Assembly: GCA_026545765.1 (NCBI GenBank)
Contig: CM048840.1
Location: 46,860,580 to 46,924,579 of the forward strand
DNA: 64,000 nt
Direction of reading: 5' to 3'
From: Plantago major
Taxonomy: Eukaryota; Streptophyta; Magnoliopsida; Lamiales; Plantaginaceae
A program made the position numbers and the translations under genes. The notes under the pieces were generated by a model, which saw nothing but the letters and a program-made list of their open reading frames with translations, was not told the DNA's origin and ran no database searches. Shown here in pieces: positions 42,020-52,960 of this stretch. Each line of letters starts with the position of its first letter. Within the stretch, counting starts at the first letter, position 1.

Positions 42020-42160
42020 GTCATAGAGGTGAATGTCAGGATGGAAGAACCTGGGAAGGATAACGTTCACAACAATGCATTCTATGCTGAGGAAACTTTA
42101 CTTCGTTCTGAGTTAGAAGCGATGCGAGATTGTGACCGTTTCTCAACCTGTCATTGGATT
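42020..42160 (+). pseudogene. Captured exon: copper amine oxidase
   Basis: 47 codons, flanked by AACAG at the left and GTGAGT at the right, reading [21 protein letters not shown] and [21 protein letters not shown] recognise this as the internal exon of plant copper-containing primary amine oxidase (the usual sequence continues into the ...HWIVRNTRT region). No other exon of that gene is present. No stop in the exon. Reading phase and both splice signals are kept, so it could still be spliced into a transcript from this element. Confidence 0.75.
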
Positions 42161-42650
42161 GTGAGTTCCTTATGCTATGGTTTGAAATTATTCTGGTACT
42201 TATTGCCCGCTTTTGTCTTTTCTGTAAACCCAGTTCAAGATTTTATTATGAGCTCCATTTTGGGACAAATGAGTTATTGCTTATTAGTTTTGTTGATGGA
42301 TATTTAGCTTAAATCATTCTTTTTGATGGATGCATCGTTTATTATGCTGTTTGTGAGTCATTGAAGAGGAAATGTTATTTATATATTTTGCTGTCTTTTA
42401 TGTTATCTACCTTTACATTGTTTTCGTTTCCAGAAAATTGAGACTATGCAGCTTGTTGTACTTCTTTACTATATTCACATACAGCAGCATGTTGCATACT
42501 CTTCTTTCATTTATCAACTTTCAACTCTGAAGCATTTAATGGAATGTTTTTTATGCTCACCATTACCTGAAATATACTACTACTGCCTATCTAGCATACT
42601 ACATGAAGTTAAGAGTTCATCACCAATAAAGTTTCCTATGGGATGTGCAG

Positions 42651-42720
42651 TTGTTGTGGCATTGGCCAAGGTTGCAAGTGATGTCAAGGCAGGAGATATA
42701 AAGGTTCTCTTTGTGAAGCC
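42651..42720 (+). pseudogene. Captured exon: Iojap / ribosomal silencing factor (RsfS) family
   Basis: After a splice acceptor (GATGTGCAG) the sequence encodes VVALAKVASDVKAGDIKVLFVKP, matching the start of the conserved domain of plant Iojap-like proteins, where it is followed by LVYWTRFF in the intact gene. Here the similarity stops after VKP, with no proper splice donor, so a capture breakpoint lies at about 42720. Too short for a firm call. Confidence 0.55.
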
Positions 42721-43217
42721 AATGGATATCATTGTTTTTGCTCTTTATTCTTTTGTCATCTGCAACGAGAAGAATATATGTCTTCAAATTAAAGATCTGG
42801 AAAACACTGATGGATTCTTTTGTTGTCTATCATCTTGGATTTATTTTCCATCTGAAATTTTAGACGAAAACGGTTTAAACGCCAAAAATTTCATTTTCGA
42901 GTATCTAATTTTAACCCAGTTATTCTTTTAGTTTCTGATGATTTCATGATGAGATTCGGTTTGGTATGCAGCAACTTTTTTTTTTCCTTGTGTAAACCAT
43001 GTTTTCTTGGATGAGTTTTTGTTTACCGAAGAATATTGGAAACTTAAGGATATGTGTTGCATGTTTATGATTGATCAATAATGGTTTGTAATCTGTGCGA
43101 AGTACTATTATGAATCTATGATACACTATTAGTTTGTATGCACATAATTAGTAGTATGGACTATGGAGTATACCATTCCTAAGATGTGCACTTCACCCAT
43201 CTTCTGTTTGTTGCTAG

Positions 43218-43303
43218 TTTGATGCATCCAGGTTAAGAAAGCTTAGACCCAGCTTCAAGGCGAATGGAGGTTCTGTTACTGCAGGCAATGCTTCTAGTAT
43301 AAG
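43218..43303 (+). pseudogene. Captured exon: acetoacetyl-CoA thiolase, exon a
   Basis: FDASRLRKLRPSF then KANGGSVTAGNASSI between TTGCTAG and AAG|GTTACC. This is the part of thiolase (acetyl-CoA C-acetyltransferase) in front of the SDGAAA segment. The enzyme makes acetoacetyl-CoA in the mevalonate pathway. Only a middle portion of the gene has been taken. Confidence 0.85.
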
Positions 43304-43484
43304 GTTACCATCTTCCTTTCCTTTCGATTCTTTGATCTGTACATGTTCGCCCATGTACATCTTTTTTATGTTCTGATTTCTGAATCATATCCACATATCA
43401 AAAGCCTTATTAAAATTGCATTTTACTTTTGCTGATGTTTGATCATGCATCAACCACATGATTTGGAACTGCTATTGTCTGCAG

Positions 43485-43584
43485 TGATGGGGTGCCTGCA
43501 CTAGTCCTGGTGAGTGGGGCCACTGCATTAAAACTTGGATTACATGTAATAGCCCGAATAAGAGGTTATGTTGATGTAGCGCAG
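43485..43584 (+). pseudogene. Captured exon: acetoacetyl-CoA thiolase, exon b
   Basis: After CTGCAG: DGVPALVLVSGATALKLG then LHVIARIRGYVDVAQ. The usual DGAAAL has become DGVPAL. The splice donor at the end reads GCGCAG|ATAATG, with AT in place of GT, so normal splicing from this exon is probably lost. Confidence 0.85.
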
Positions 43585-43663
43585 ATAATGGTGCACAAAT
43601 TTATTGAGTCTTTGTTTGGTGGCTAGTTTGATAAATGGCACTATAACTCTGTTGGTTGCGCAG

Positions 43664-43762
43664 TCACCTGAGATGTTCACAACTACTCCAGCTCTTGCAA
43701 TACCCAAAGCAATCTCAAACTCTGGCTTGGAGGCATCTAATATTGAATACTACGAAATAAAC
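43664..43762 (+). pseudogene. Captured exon: thiolase, exon c, left half (split by Sire C)
   Basis: After GCGCAG: SPEMFTTTPALAIPKAISNS then GLEASNIEYYEIN. In the intact enzyme the next residues are the NEAF active-site motif. The codon series stops at the insertion point of Sire C; the other half is at 50735-50751. Confidence 0.9.
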
Positions 43763-44538
43763 TGAAAGAACGTAAGGACCCGGACTTGTACTAAATTGCA
43801 ATCACACAACAGTATATATCAATGTTGAAATAACTGTTAATGTAACAGTGACTCAAACAGAACAACAATACACAGCCGAAATAAACTATAGAACTCACAG
43901 TTATTTTTCTTAGCTGGTATAATATACCAGCCAAGCCAAAGGCAAATATCCACTATATTGATTAAGTGAATTTATCAAAACAATATTCAAGTTCCCACAG
44001 ATTGAACCTTGAACTGCAACAACCAAACTTGTACAATAGTGCTACCTATTCTATAATTGCAGATCTAGTCAAACCTAGATGATCGAGAAACACTCTATCA
44101 AACTACAACTGCAAAGTCTAGTAAACACAAAGTAACTTCAATAATGTCTTGCAAATGATCACTCTTTTCTTGTTACATTGAAGCTGTCCTTGACCTTGTA
44201 TATATAACATTGTTCTTCAACCAAGGACATATCTTCCAGATTTTACTTTCTATGCTTATCAAATCTTCAAGCGTCCAGTCCAAGATATTGTCTTTAAAGA
44301 ATACAATCTTTGATCTCTTTCCTTAAATACACCAAGTTAAGTAAGACTCCTTTGTTTCTTCCAAATCTCCGAAATCTTCAACCTGTTAACACAAGAAACT
44401 ACAAATGTCGAACTAGGTTAAAGATTAGTGAAGAAGGCAATATTACCAGAATACCCTGTAACAAAACAAAAGAAGTTATTAAGTTAACTGTTGATGTAAC
44501 ACTGTACAAAAACAGTGTACAAAAACAGTGAACTTTCA
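43763..44538 (-). repeat. 3' LTR of Sire C
   Basis: 776 bp. Near its right end the phrase ACAAAAACAGTG is duplicated, which the other LTR lacks. The purine tract AATAAGGGGGAGAT (minus strand) lies at 44539-44552. Confidence 0.92.
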
Positions 44539-44547
44539 ATCTCCCCC

Positions 44548-46247
44548 TTATTGCCTTTCTTCACAACACCTAATTAGACAAACAACCATAAGGAATAATA
44601 GATCAAAGTAAATATCTTCTTCTCCAGCAACAGCTTCAGCTTTACCACCTTCATTTTCTCCCCCTTGTTGTGATGAAAGAAAATCAACCAGAATTTTGCG
44701 CTGATCAAACATACCTTGAATGCAGACATCCAAAGCTTGAATCTGATCCACCACTGTTTGCTAAAACCGATTGAGTGGATGGGGAAGATGAGGAAAAAGC
44801 ATTGTTGAAGTAACAGGTGGAGCTACTCCTACAGATGGGGCTGGAATAGGAGGTGCATGTGCCTGCCAAGGAAGATCTTGAACCTTATATGTGGTAAGAA
44901 CCTGATGAGTAACCTTGATCCCTTTAAACTACTTCACTGTAACCTCATTTGCTTCCTTAGTAAAGTCTTCATCAATTTGATAACCATACAGCATTGAAGG
45001 ATACATAAGGTTGCCAACTTCACCTTTGCTTGAGAAATTTCCCAAATGGTCAACGATTCTCTATCCTAAATTGACATTTAGACCCATTTTGAGCTTATAC
45101 AACAACACATCAACACTGGAAGACACATGATTACTGTTGGTAGTAGGATCCAGTTGTGAATGCAAACTCGAAACAAAATAGCCATCATAGCTGTAAGGGG
45201 TTTGGCTGGGAAATTTGAATGCCACAGAACTTCTGTAGTACCAGTTATCACCTGAGCAACTTCAACCATGCTAACTTCCAGATCTATTTCATCAACATTG
45301 GGTGTTCCCAAGAAATCATTGAGTGTTTTTGGAGAAAACTCATAAATATAACCTTGCATATATGCTTTACCAAGCTTGGGTGAACCAGAAACAACAAAGT
45401 GTTGAGATAGATTGCAGTAGAGATCACGAATCACAGTGAGTACAAAAGGATCAAGCCCTTCCACAGTTCCAATAAAACTAAAAACTCATACAGTTTATAT
45501 TGTTTGAAACTACTTTCCACAATAAATTTCTCAACCAAAATAGGTCTGTGACTAAATGAAGACCAAGACGGCAATTTTTGAAGTAAAGAAGACATCACTG
45601 TGAGCAACTTCATCAAAAGAAGAGTAAGGAGAGTGTGGAGGAGATACCTCAAATAAATCATCCATTGCATCAGTATTTGGTGCAACAGTTGAATCAACAG
45701 ATATAGCATCATCTGGTTCCTGAGGTTGCTCAAAGTCTGAATTTCTGGACTCCTCATCCTCTTCTTCTTCATGCAATTCCTCAGGCACATCATTCTCTTC
45801 TTCAGCCTAAGAACTTTTTTGCTTAGACCCCTGTTCTTCATTGGAGACCTCATCTTCAATTCTTTTCAAGAACGCTTCTCTAGCCTTTTGTTTTTCAGCA
45901 GCTTGTCTTTTTAGTGCTCTAGCTTTATGATCCCCCACAAATTCATCACTCACATCAGTAAATTGACCATCTTGTTCATGTTCTCCCCTTGAATTTGCAT
46001 GTGGAGTTGCTTCCTCCATTGGAGTATCCCCAATTTTCTGAGAATTAAGGTTTGACGGACCCGGTTCATTCAGAGTTGAATCAACATTATCAACATTCAA
46101 CTTTCTCCTCTTCAACTGAGAATGATCTTCCCCAGTGGCCTCTACAGAATTAACCTCAGTTTCCGTTGGATTGACAGTCTCCATAGGATTGTCAGATTTT
46201 TCATGGGACGAGCTTGATGAGGAGGAATACGGGACAATTAAAGCCAC
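44548..46247 (-). pseudogene. Sire C extra ORF (putative plant transposon protein type)
   Basis: ATG at 46247, MALIVPYSSSSSSSHEK, a low-complexity acidic and basic N-terminus ending at 45807; an acidic continuation in another frame (45788-45552, ELHEEEEDEESRNSDFEQ); then a globular part in shifted frames: FSHRPILVEKFIVESSFKQY near 45520 and LDPFVLTVIRDLYCNLSQHF, GSPKLGKAYMQGYIYEFSPK (45464-45290). The last motif (Y.NL, G..Y.FSP..LN.FLG) is the conserved core of the putative plant transposon protein domain. Later frames to 44548 are helical. Several stops. In Sireviruses an ORF here is called envelope-like; the sequence does not show why. Confidence 0.6.
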
Positions 46248-48231
46248 AGGCTTGGAGGGAGAAGTGGCTTCGAGTATTTAAGTGGCTTGTGCAAGGCTTT
46301 CCATGGTGATTTTGATTTTTCAGAGTGGAGATTAGAAAGAGTAAAGGAATTGAGTGTGGAAGAATAGTTTCGAAAAGAAGGATGTTGATAGGTAATGATG
46401 AGAGATTTTGGTAAGTGGATTTTTAAAAAGGGTTGAAGATATCAAGAAAAGGTGTCAGTTCCCAAGGTTGTAACAGTTTAGGCAATCATTGCACCTGTTT
46501 GGTAGGTGCCTATTCCGAACCGGTACACTCAAATGGCTTGATTTTGGGCTTTGTCAAATCTAAGGTTAAATCAACAATTGCAGCAAATTTCCATTACTAT
46601 AAATAAAAGATTTTCTTCTTAAAAATAGACAAAGTTGGAGAAAACAGTAGAATCACAAACACACAAGTGATTGAAAATCTTACTTTTGAAAAACTCTTAG
46701 TATCATGATTTGAGTGACAAACCAAAGTTTAAGAAGCTATTGTTGAATCAATGGTGCCTTTAGCCTAAACACGGATGTTCTTGACAAGCAAACAAGCAAA
46801 TACCCACTCCTCCTCAGGAAAACCACCAACTCAAAAAAAAACTGACTCAAAAGTAAAAGAAACAAAGACAATTAAGACATGCAGTATCTCACTTGAAGAG
46901 GGAATACTTGTCCTAGAAACACTGAACTTTTAACTGAACCGAGTGACTGCAGAATTTTAAAAACAAGAAGCAAGTGATGGGCTCTGTTTAAGTTTCCAAA
47001 AAGGACTTAATGTAGTCTTAGAAAGTCAAAATTCCAAAAGATTAAGGAAATGAGGTAAACCCAGAGATTGCCAACAAATAAAGTAAAAAATATGTCTCCA
47101 TTGGGCTCCTTTTCCATTTGGCCTACATTAGGCTCTTTTGCATTGGCCTCCATTGGGCTCTTTTTCCATCTTTTTGCTTCCATGACATAGAATACTGCAG
47201 TAATGCATAGGAGAGAAAGAAATGTGCTAACACCAGTATTAAGATTCAAAGTCTTTCCAAGTACCCTTCTTCAAGCAAGATGCATGACACTCTTGTCAAA
47301 AACAACTATCTAGAAAGAAAAACAGATAAGCATGAAAACACATCACAAACAAAAATACACTGTTGGACTGTGATGTTAAATCAACAGTGCAATCAACCTT
47401 TCTAATCAAGTAGTACACAAAATGAGAGTTCTTGTGGACCAAAAATTCTCTCACACCCTAGTGACTTACCAAGTTGTTTTTGGGAATCGGTATGATGGGT
47501 ATCAACAACTTGTACCCTACTCAGGTAACTACTAGGATGAAGCCTTATACCTATGAGTTTGGCAGGATTTCTAATGGTGGTACTATGGTAATCACAAAGT
47601 ATTAGGACATTGTCACTCATGCCATCTAAATCAGTTATTATGCAATTCACACAAGGCAATTGAGTGACACAACTACTAGAGACCACACATTTACGTTCAG
47701 CAATAGATATGTAAACATCAATTCGTTTTCTACTAAACCATGATTCCAAGTTTCTTCCTAGGGAAAACTGATCATCACTTGTGCATTTATAAAACTCACC
47801 TGTCCAAATGTAAATACTATCTTTAGAGGAAGTAGAATTTCTTTCTTTTAAAAAACATAAAACAAGATTTGTAGTGCCGAAGACATACATGGTCTTCATA
47901 CATAGATTCAGGAGAATTATCAACCATGGAATCTGTGGTATCAGTCATGTCCTTGGAGCCATTATCAAGCCATAATCCTACATTGTTAGAAGAAACAGCG
48001 GAAACAACTATATGACATACCAACTCAGATTTTAGTTTCGAAACCATTCTGGTATTTTTCTTGGTCTTTTCAGATGATGTTGACCCAATAGTTGTTTTAA
48101 CATTCAAAACTCTAGAACCTGAAGCTTTTCCTCCAATTTTCTTAGTTTTCTTCACAGCTTCTGATCACTCCTCAGTGTTTGGGTTCTGAGTTTTAACCAA
48201 AGACTTCTTGTAAAGGCAACAAAAAGGTTTC
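46248..48231. other. Sire C internal region without a recognised domain
   Basis: 2 kb where pol would lie. There are open stretches on the minus strand (48155-47823, Lys/Ser-rich; 47923-47402), but none shows protease, integrase, reverse transcriptase or RNase H motifs. 47080-47170 has three or four repeats of a phrase like GGCCTCCATTGGGCTCTTTT. Either pol was replaced by unrelated sequence or it has decayed past recognition. Confidence 0.55.
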
Positions 48232-49931
48232 TTATGCCCAATTTTCAAACAGAATTGACGGACAAAGGTTTTTCTTGTGAGTTTTGACATTGCCATCTTC
48301 TTTAACAAAAATAGGAGCATCTTTTAGGAAACTAAAGGTTTTTGTATTGTCTTTGGTACAGTTAGTATCAACAGTAGCATCACAAGTTAGGTTTTGATAC
48401 CCTAAACTAGTTGTTCCTTTGTTACCTTGATAAATTACCTCACTGAGCTTGGAAGAACTCGAGTTCCATTTAGCAATGATTGATTCAGCCTTGTGCAATT
48501 TTGTCAAAAGTTTTTCAACATCTGTTTCTCTCCTGGTAAGTGCAATCTCCAAGTGAACAATAGTCTCTTTCAACTGATAATTCTCTCTTTCCAGTGGTTT
48601 CACAGATCTCTTCATCTGTTTGAATTTCTCAATCAGCTCTTCATACATCTTTGTTAGTTCCTCAATCATCTGTTCTTGATAAGTTCCTCTTCATGGGGGT
48701 ATTCTGCACCAGACACAAGAGAACCTAGAAAGCATCTCAGGTTAAAGTCAGTGATACAATTGGCACTTAATTCATCCACACAGTCAAAGTCATCATAATC
48801 TAGATAAACAGTTTGGTCCAGTGAGTTGTTGCTATCACTGTTGAACCAACACTGGTCATTTTCACTAATGACAGTGGACAAAGACATAACTTGTCGAGTA
48901 CCAGACCCAGAGGATTCATTAGCCTGTTCGTCCTCATCATCACTCATGCTCACAAAATACAATTTTTCGGCCTTCCTTAAGGTGTTAACACACTCATGTT
49001 TGTAATGACCCCACCCTTTGCATTCATAACATTGGTTTTTTTCAAGAGCTTTAGGATCATTTTTTGCAAGATCAACAGATTTTGACACACGTTTCTCAGA
49101 AGAAGAAGACGCAAAAGGTTTGTTTCTATTAAACTTTTTGACAAGATTATTGTAATCATTTTGATAATTAACAAGAGATAAATCCTCACTATCACTCACA
49201 TCATTTCCTACATTCTGTTTTCCTTTGGAAGCTGTATACAAAGACATGGTTTTATTCTTATTACTCTTTTGTTCATCCAAACTCATCTCATAGTGTTTGA
49301 GGTTGTTCATTAGAGCATTGAAGTCCATAGTAGCCAAATGCTTGGTATCTTCAAGCACAGTTTGCTTGGTTTCAAATTTTGAGGATAAAGTTCTAACAGC
49401 TTTATAGACAAGTTGTTTGTTAGAGATAGGATCACCAAGTAGTTGACATTCATTCGAGATTGTCCTGAGTTTTTCGAAATAGGTTGTGATGGTTTCATCT
49501 TCACCCATTCTTAACCTCTCATACTGGCTCCAAAGCAATCTAGATTTGCTCTCTTTAACACTTTGATATCCCTCACAATGAGTTTGTAATATTTCCCAAG
49601 CTTTCTTGGCAGTGGTACAATTATGGATCAACATGAACATATGGGAGTCTACATAGCCGAAAATCGCATTGAGTGCCTTTTCATTATATGCAGACTCAGT
49701 CCATTCGTCTCCAGTCCATTGGGTTTCAGGTTTCGGTACTACTTCACCATCAGCATCTGGTGGTAGCATCGGAAACTGGCACCCTTCCAAGACAGACTTC
49801 CAAGAGCGTACATCAATTGATTTGATGTGAGTTCTTAGTTTGGTTTTCCAATACAAATAGTTTGTGCCATCAAGTATTGGCAGTCTATTCGCATTTGGAT
49901 TAATATTATCCATAATTAGTACAAAATCCAC
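48232..49931 (-). pseudogene. Sire C gag
   Basis: Open from the ATG at about 49913 (MDNINPNANRLPILDGTNYL) for over 400 codons: UBN2-type gag core (AWEILQTHCEGYQSVKESK, MGEDETITTYFEKLRTI), linker, and zinc knuckle CYECKGWGHYKHEC. The frame stops at 48666, and a second frame starting four bases earlier (48669-48232) continues with a long coiled coil (MIEELTKMYEELIEKFKQMK). The short overlap in a different frame could be a simple frameshift in an originally continuous gag. Confidence 0.85.
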
Positions 49932-49950
49932 ACACTTATTGATTAAGTGC

Positions 49951-49964
49951 CTGGCTCTGATACC
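49951..49964 (-). other. Primer binding site of Sire C
   Basis: TGGTATCAGAGCCA on the minus strand, three bases inside the right LTR. Full match to the plant initiator-Met tRNA site. Confidence 0.92.
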
Positions 49965-49967
49965 AAT

Positions 49968-50734
49968 TGAAAGAACGTAAGGACCCAGACTTGTACTAAA
50001 CTACAATCACACAATAGTATATATCAATGTTGATATAACTATTAATGTAACAGTGACTCAAACAGAAAAACAATACACAGCGAAAATAAACTATAGAACT
50101 CAAAGTTGTTTTTCTTAGGTGGTATAATATACCAACCGAGCCAAATGCAAATATCCACTATATTGATTAAGTGAATTTGTCAAAACAATATTCAAGTTTC
50201 CACAGATTGAAACCTTGAACTGCAAAAACCAAACTAAGTAGAATAGTGCTACCTATTCTATAGTTGTAGATCTAGTCAAACCTAGATGATCGAGAAACAC
50301 TCTCTATCAAACTACAACTGCAAAGTCTAGTAAACACAAAGTAACTTCAATAATGTCTTGAAAATGATCACTCTTTTCTTGTTACTTTGAAGCCGTCCTT
50401 GACCTTGTATATATAGCATCGTTCTTCAACCAAGGACAGATTGTCTAGATTTTACTTTCCATGCTTATCAAATCTTCAAGCGTCCAGTCCAAGATATTGT
50501 CTTTCAAGAATACAATCTTTGATCTCTTTCCTTTAATACACCAAGTTAAGCAAGACTCCTTTGTTTCTTCCAAATCTCCGAAATCTTCAACCTATTAACA
50601 CAAGAAACCACAACTGTCGAACTAGGTTAAAGATTAGTGAAGAAGGCAATATTACCAGAATACCCTGTAACAAAACAAAAGGAGTTATTAAGTTGATTGT
50701 TGATGTAACACTGTACAAAAACAGTGAACTTTCA
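49968..50734 (-). repeat. 5' LTR of Sire C
   Basis: 767 bp. A TATA box CTATATATA (minus strand) lies at 50408-50416. It is followed at the right by the target duplication TAAAC. Confidence 0.92.
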
Positions 50735-50751
50735 TAAACGAGGCCTTTTCT
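50735..50751 (+). pseudogene. Captured exon: thiolase, exon c, right end
   Basis: After the target duplication TAAAC the codons for E-A-F-S follow, then a splice donor TCT|GTAAG. Joined to 43762 this gives INEAFS, the NEAF active-site motif of thiolases, which shows that the two halves were one exon before Sire C inserted. Confidence 0.88.
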
Positions 50752-50833
50752 GTAAGAAATAACACAACTACATTCCTGATTCTGCCGTATCGTATTTTGG
50801 GAAGTGTATAAAGTCATCAACTCATCTTTTCAG

Positions 50834-50870
50834 GTTATTGCTCTAGTGAACCAAAGACTTCTCAAATTTT
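50834..50870 (+). pseudogene. Captured exon: thiolase, exon d
   Basis: After CTTTTCAG: VIALVNQRLLKF, matching the VVALANQKLL segment that follows NEAF in thiolase. The intron in front (50752-50833) is a normal GT-AG intron of 82 bp. After LLKF the thiolase similarity ends. A different open stretch DEVADASAA... runs to 50899 and continues after Sire B at 58454 as LIINNQQ; its origin is not recognised and may be a further captured fragment. Confidence 0.8.
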
Positions 50871-50899
50871 GATGAAGTTGCTGATGCCTCAGCAGCCTT

Positions 50900-52318
50900 C
50901 GTTGGTCCAGATAACGACAAAGTAAAAGACTAGAGGGGGGTGAATAATCTTTTACAAATTTTGACGATAAAACAGTTTCTCAGATACTTATGAAGGTATC
51001 TGATACTTAATCTCAGAGAGAATAAGTCTTTCTGATAAGAGCACGTGCTCAGTATGCTATAAGTGTATAAATACTCAGCAAGATATAAACAATACAGAAA
51101 GTAAGTGCAGTAAGTAAATAACACAAAGCTTTTATAGTGGTATCTGAGGGTGGTGTAATCCCTCAACTAATCCACTTGCCCTTTCTCAGGACTTAAATTC
51201 ACTAAGATAAGATTATGAGTTCTCCTTACAAAATCCTATCTCTTAATCCTTTTACCACTAGGTTCCCAACCAAGTGTTCCCCCTGAGTTGTTCCCTGGTT
51301 TTCTAAACCAAGTAATTCCTCTACTCAGTAACCTTTGAGCTATTCCTTAATTTTCCAAACTAAGTACTTCCTATGCTCAACGCCGAAGTGGTGTTTTGGT
51401 TAAGGTAGTTTGTCAGGTGAGCAAGCTCTGAATAACTTTTCTAGTTATGTATGAGTGCTCTGTAGAATCAAAATTACTTAATACACTTTCTAATGTATGG
51501 TAACTTGTTCTTTACTGACCCAAGTCTTGATGTTGTTCAAGAGAATGAATCACAGATATACGTTGCAACTATATCTTTTGGATTCAACTCCTTCACAATA
51601 TGCAATTCTTGTTAAGGATCAGAACACTTAGAATTTTCGTGCTACTTAGAATTCAAGAGCTTTAGTCGCAACAGTAAGCTAGAGAATAAGTAGGTAGAAG
51701 TCTTGTATGCTTGAGAGTATATCACAATTGATGTTCAGTCTAAGGTGTAAGTTCTGTGTGTATTCAAGCATTCTAAGTCATGATATTTATAGTTAAAAAT
51801 CAGGCCGTTTGAATTACTATCCGTTAGGATCAATGAAATTCAAACTAAAGATATCTGAACTTGGTATGGCAGTGAGCTTTGTCTCTTTACAAAGATTTTC
51901 TCTTTTTCCCCAGACATCTCTGTCTGCGTAATAAATGCACTGTACCAAATTTTGTCCTGTAGTGTCAACGGAACTGTGCAAGCTATCTGAGGCTTTGCAA
52001 GTCCTTTCTCAGTGATCTATAATGCTTCAGATACTTATTGAAACATTTGTCTCTTAGGCACTTAGTTTCTTCAAGGTATCTGGGGACACTTTTATCCTTA
52101 TTCTTCAGCAATCTTGTGCAGTCTTCTGATCTTCAAAAAAGTGTTCTTCTGCTGGATGCTTCCTTCTTAGTTTTCTTCAAAGATATTAAAATTACATTCA
52201 GAGACCTAACATCCTATACAAGATTTGCTAGACTAACATACTCAGTAAGCTTCCTCTTTTACAGTGTTCAAATGAACTAAGAGTACTAGTTACCTTTCTG
52301 AGCTAAGATAAGTCATTA
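50900..52318 (-). repeat. 3' LTR of Sire B, truncated at its inner end
   Basis: Aligns with the right LTR from its start to AAGTCATTA at about 52317, then jumps to sequence that in Sire A lies about 260 bases further inside the element (AAGATAACTTTTACAA; compare 3440). The missing piece covers the LTR end, the purine tract and some internal sequence. Confidence 0.8.
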
Positions 52319-52435
52319 AAGATAACTTTTACAAGATAACACAATAAAATACAATTAGCAAAAATCAAAGAAATACACAACTAATAGGACAACATGAAGG
52401 TTCAAGTTCCAAGTGAGCATCCTACTTAGTTGGTC

Positions 52436-52960
52436 TTCAAGTCTTTATCTTCCTCTTCAACTTTGATAAACCTTATCACCATACCTCATGCAATCTTCAA
52501 AATATTCAAGGATGAAGTCCTTACTTTCATTTCAGTTCTCCTTAAAGTAAGAGTAACTTCCTTGTAGGTCTTGGTGGGAAGGTTCTTTGCCATGCTTTTG
52601 ATCCAGAGGTACTTGCCCCATTTTCATACATGCACCAGCTGCTCTTCAGTGGGCTTATAATGACCATATATCTCTTTCAGATACTTGAGGTCTCCCAGAT
52701 ATTGATCCTTAGTCAAGTAAAATGACTCATAAGGTTCAACTTCCAACTTAGGTCTAGACCCTGACTCATCAGTAATCATGTGCACATCTTTTGGTCTGTG
52801 GTAAGGGCATTCTTCAGAGAGGCTTTTCTTCCTCCCCTTGAGCTCTTGGCAGTTGTTGGAGGTATCTGGGTCTTTGCCCTTGACCTTGTTGTCACCATCT
52901 GCATCTCTTGACTTGGAGTTTTAGTTTGAGCTTCTTTAGGATACATCTTTTCTTTGCCCT
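52436..52960 (-). pseudogene. Sire B extra ORF, C-terminal part, decayed
   Basis: Homologous to 3564-4200 of Sire A: fragments such as HVWKWGKYLWIKSMAKNLPTK can be read on the minus strand across stops. The Glu microsatellite of Sire A is not present here, so the run expanded in Sire A only or was lost here. Confidence 0.6.

Larger units (their letters stand above)
43763..50734 (-). mobile_element. Copia-type LTR retrotransposon without pol (Sire C)
   Basis: LTRs 43763-44538 and 49968-50734 begin TGAAAGAACG and end ACTTTCA, with target duplication TAAAC (43758-43762 and 50735-50739). A PBS (TGGTATCAGAGCC) lies inside the right LTR and a purine tract inside the left one, so it is on the minus strand. 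Internal region: Copia-type gag, then 2 kb without a recognisable pol domain, then an extra ORF of the putative plant transposon protein type. It therefore depends on another element for reverse transcription and integration. The LTRs differ at roughly one base in 12 to 15 in the parts compared, so it is older than Sire A. Confidence 0.92.

Noticed and set aside
42446-42931. 161-codon plus-strand open frame as a real gene
   Set aside because: It reads through intron-like sequence on both sides of the Iojap-like exon; only 42651-42720 shows coding similarity.
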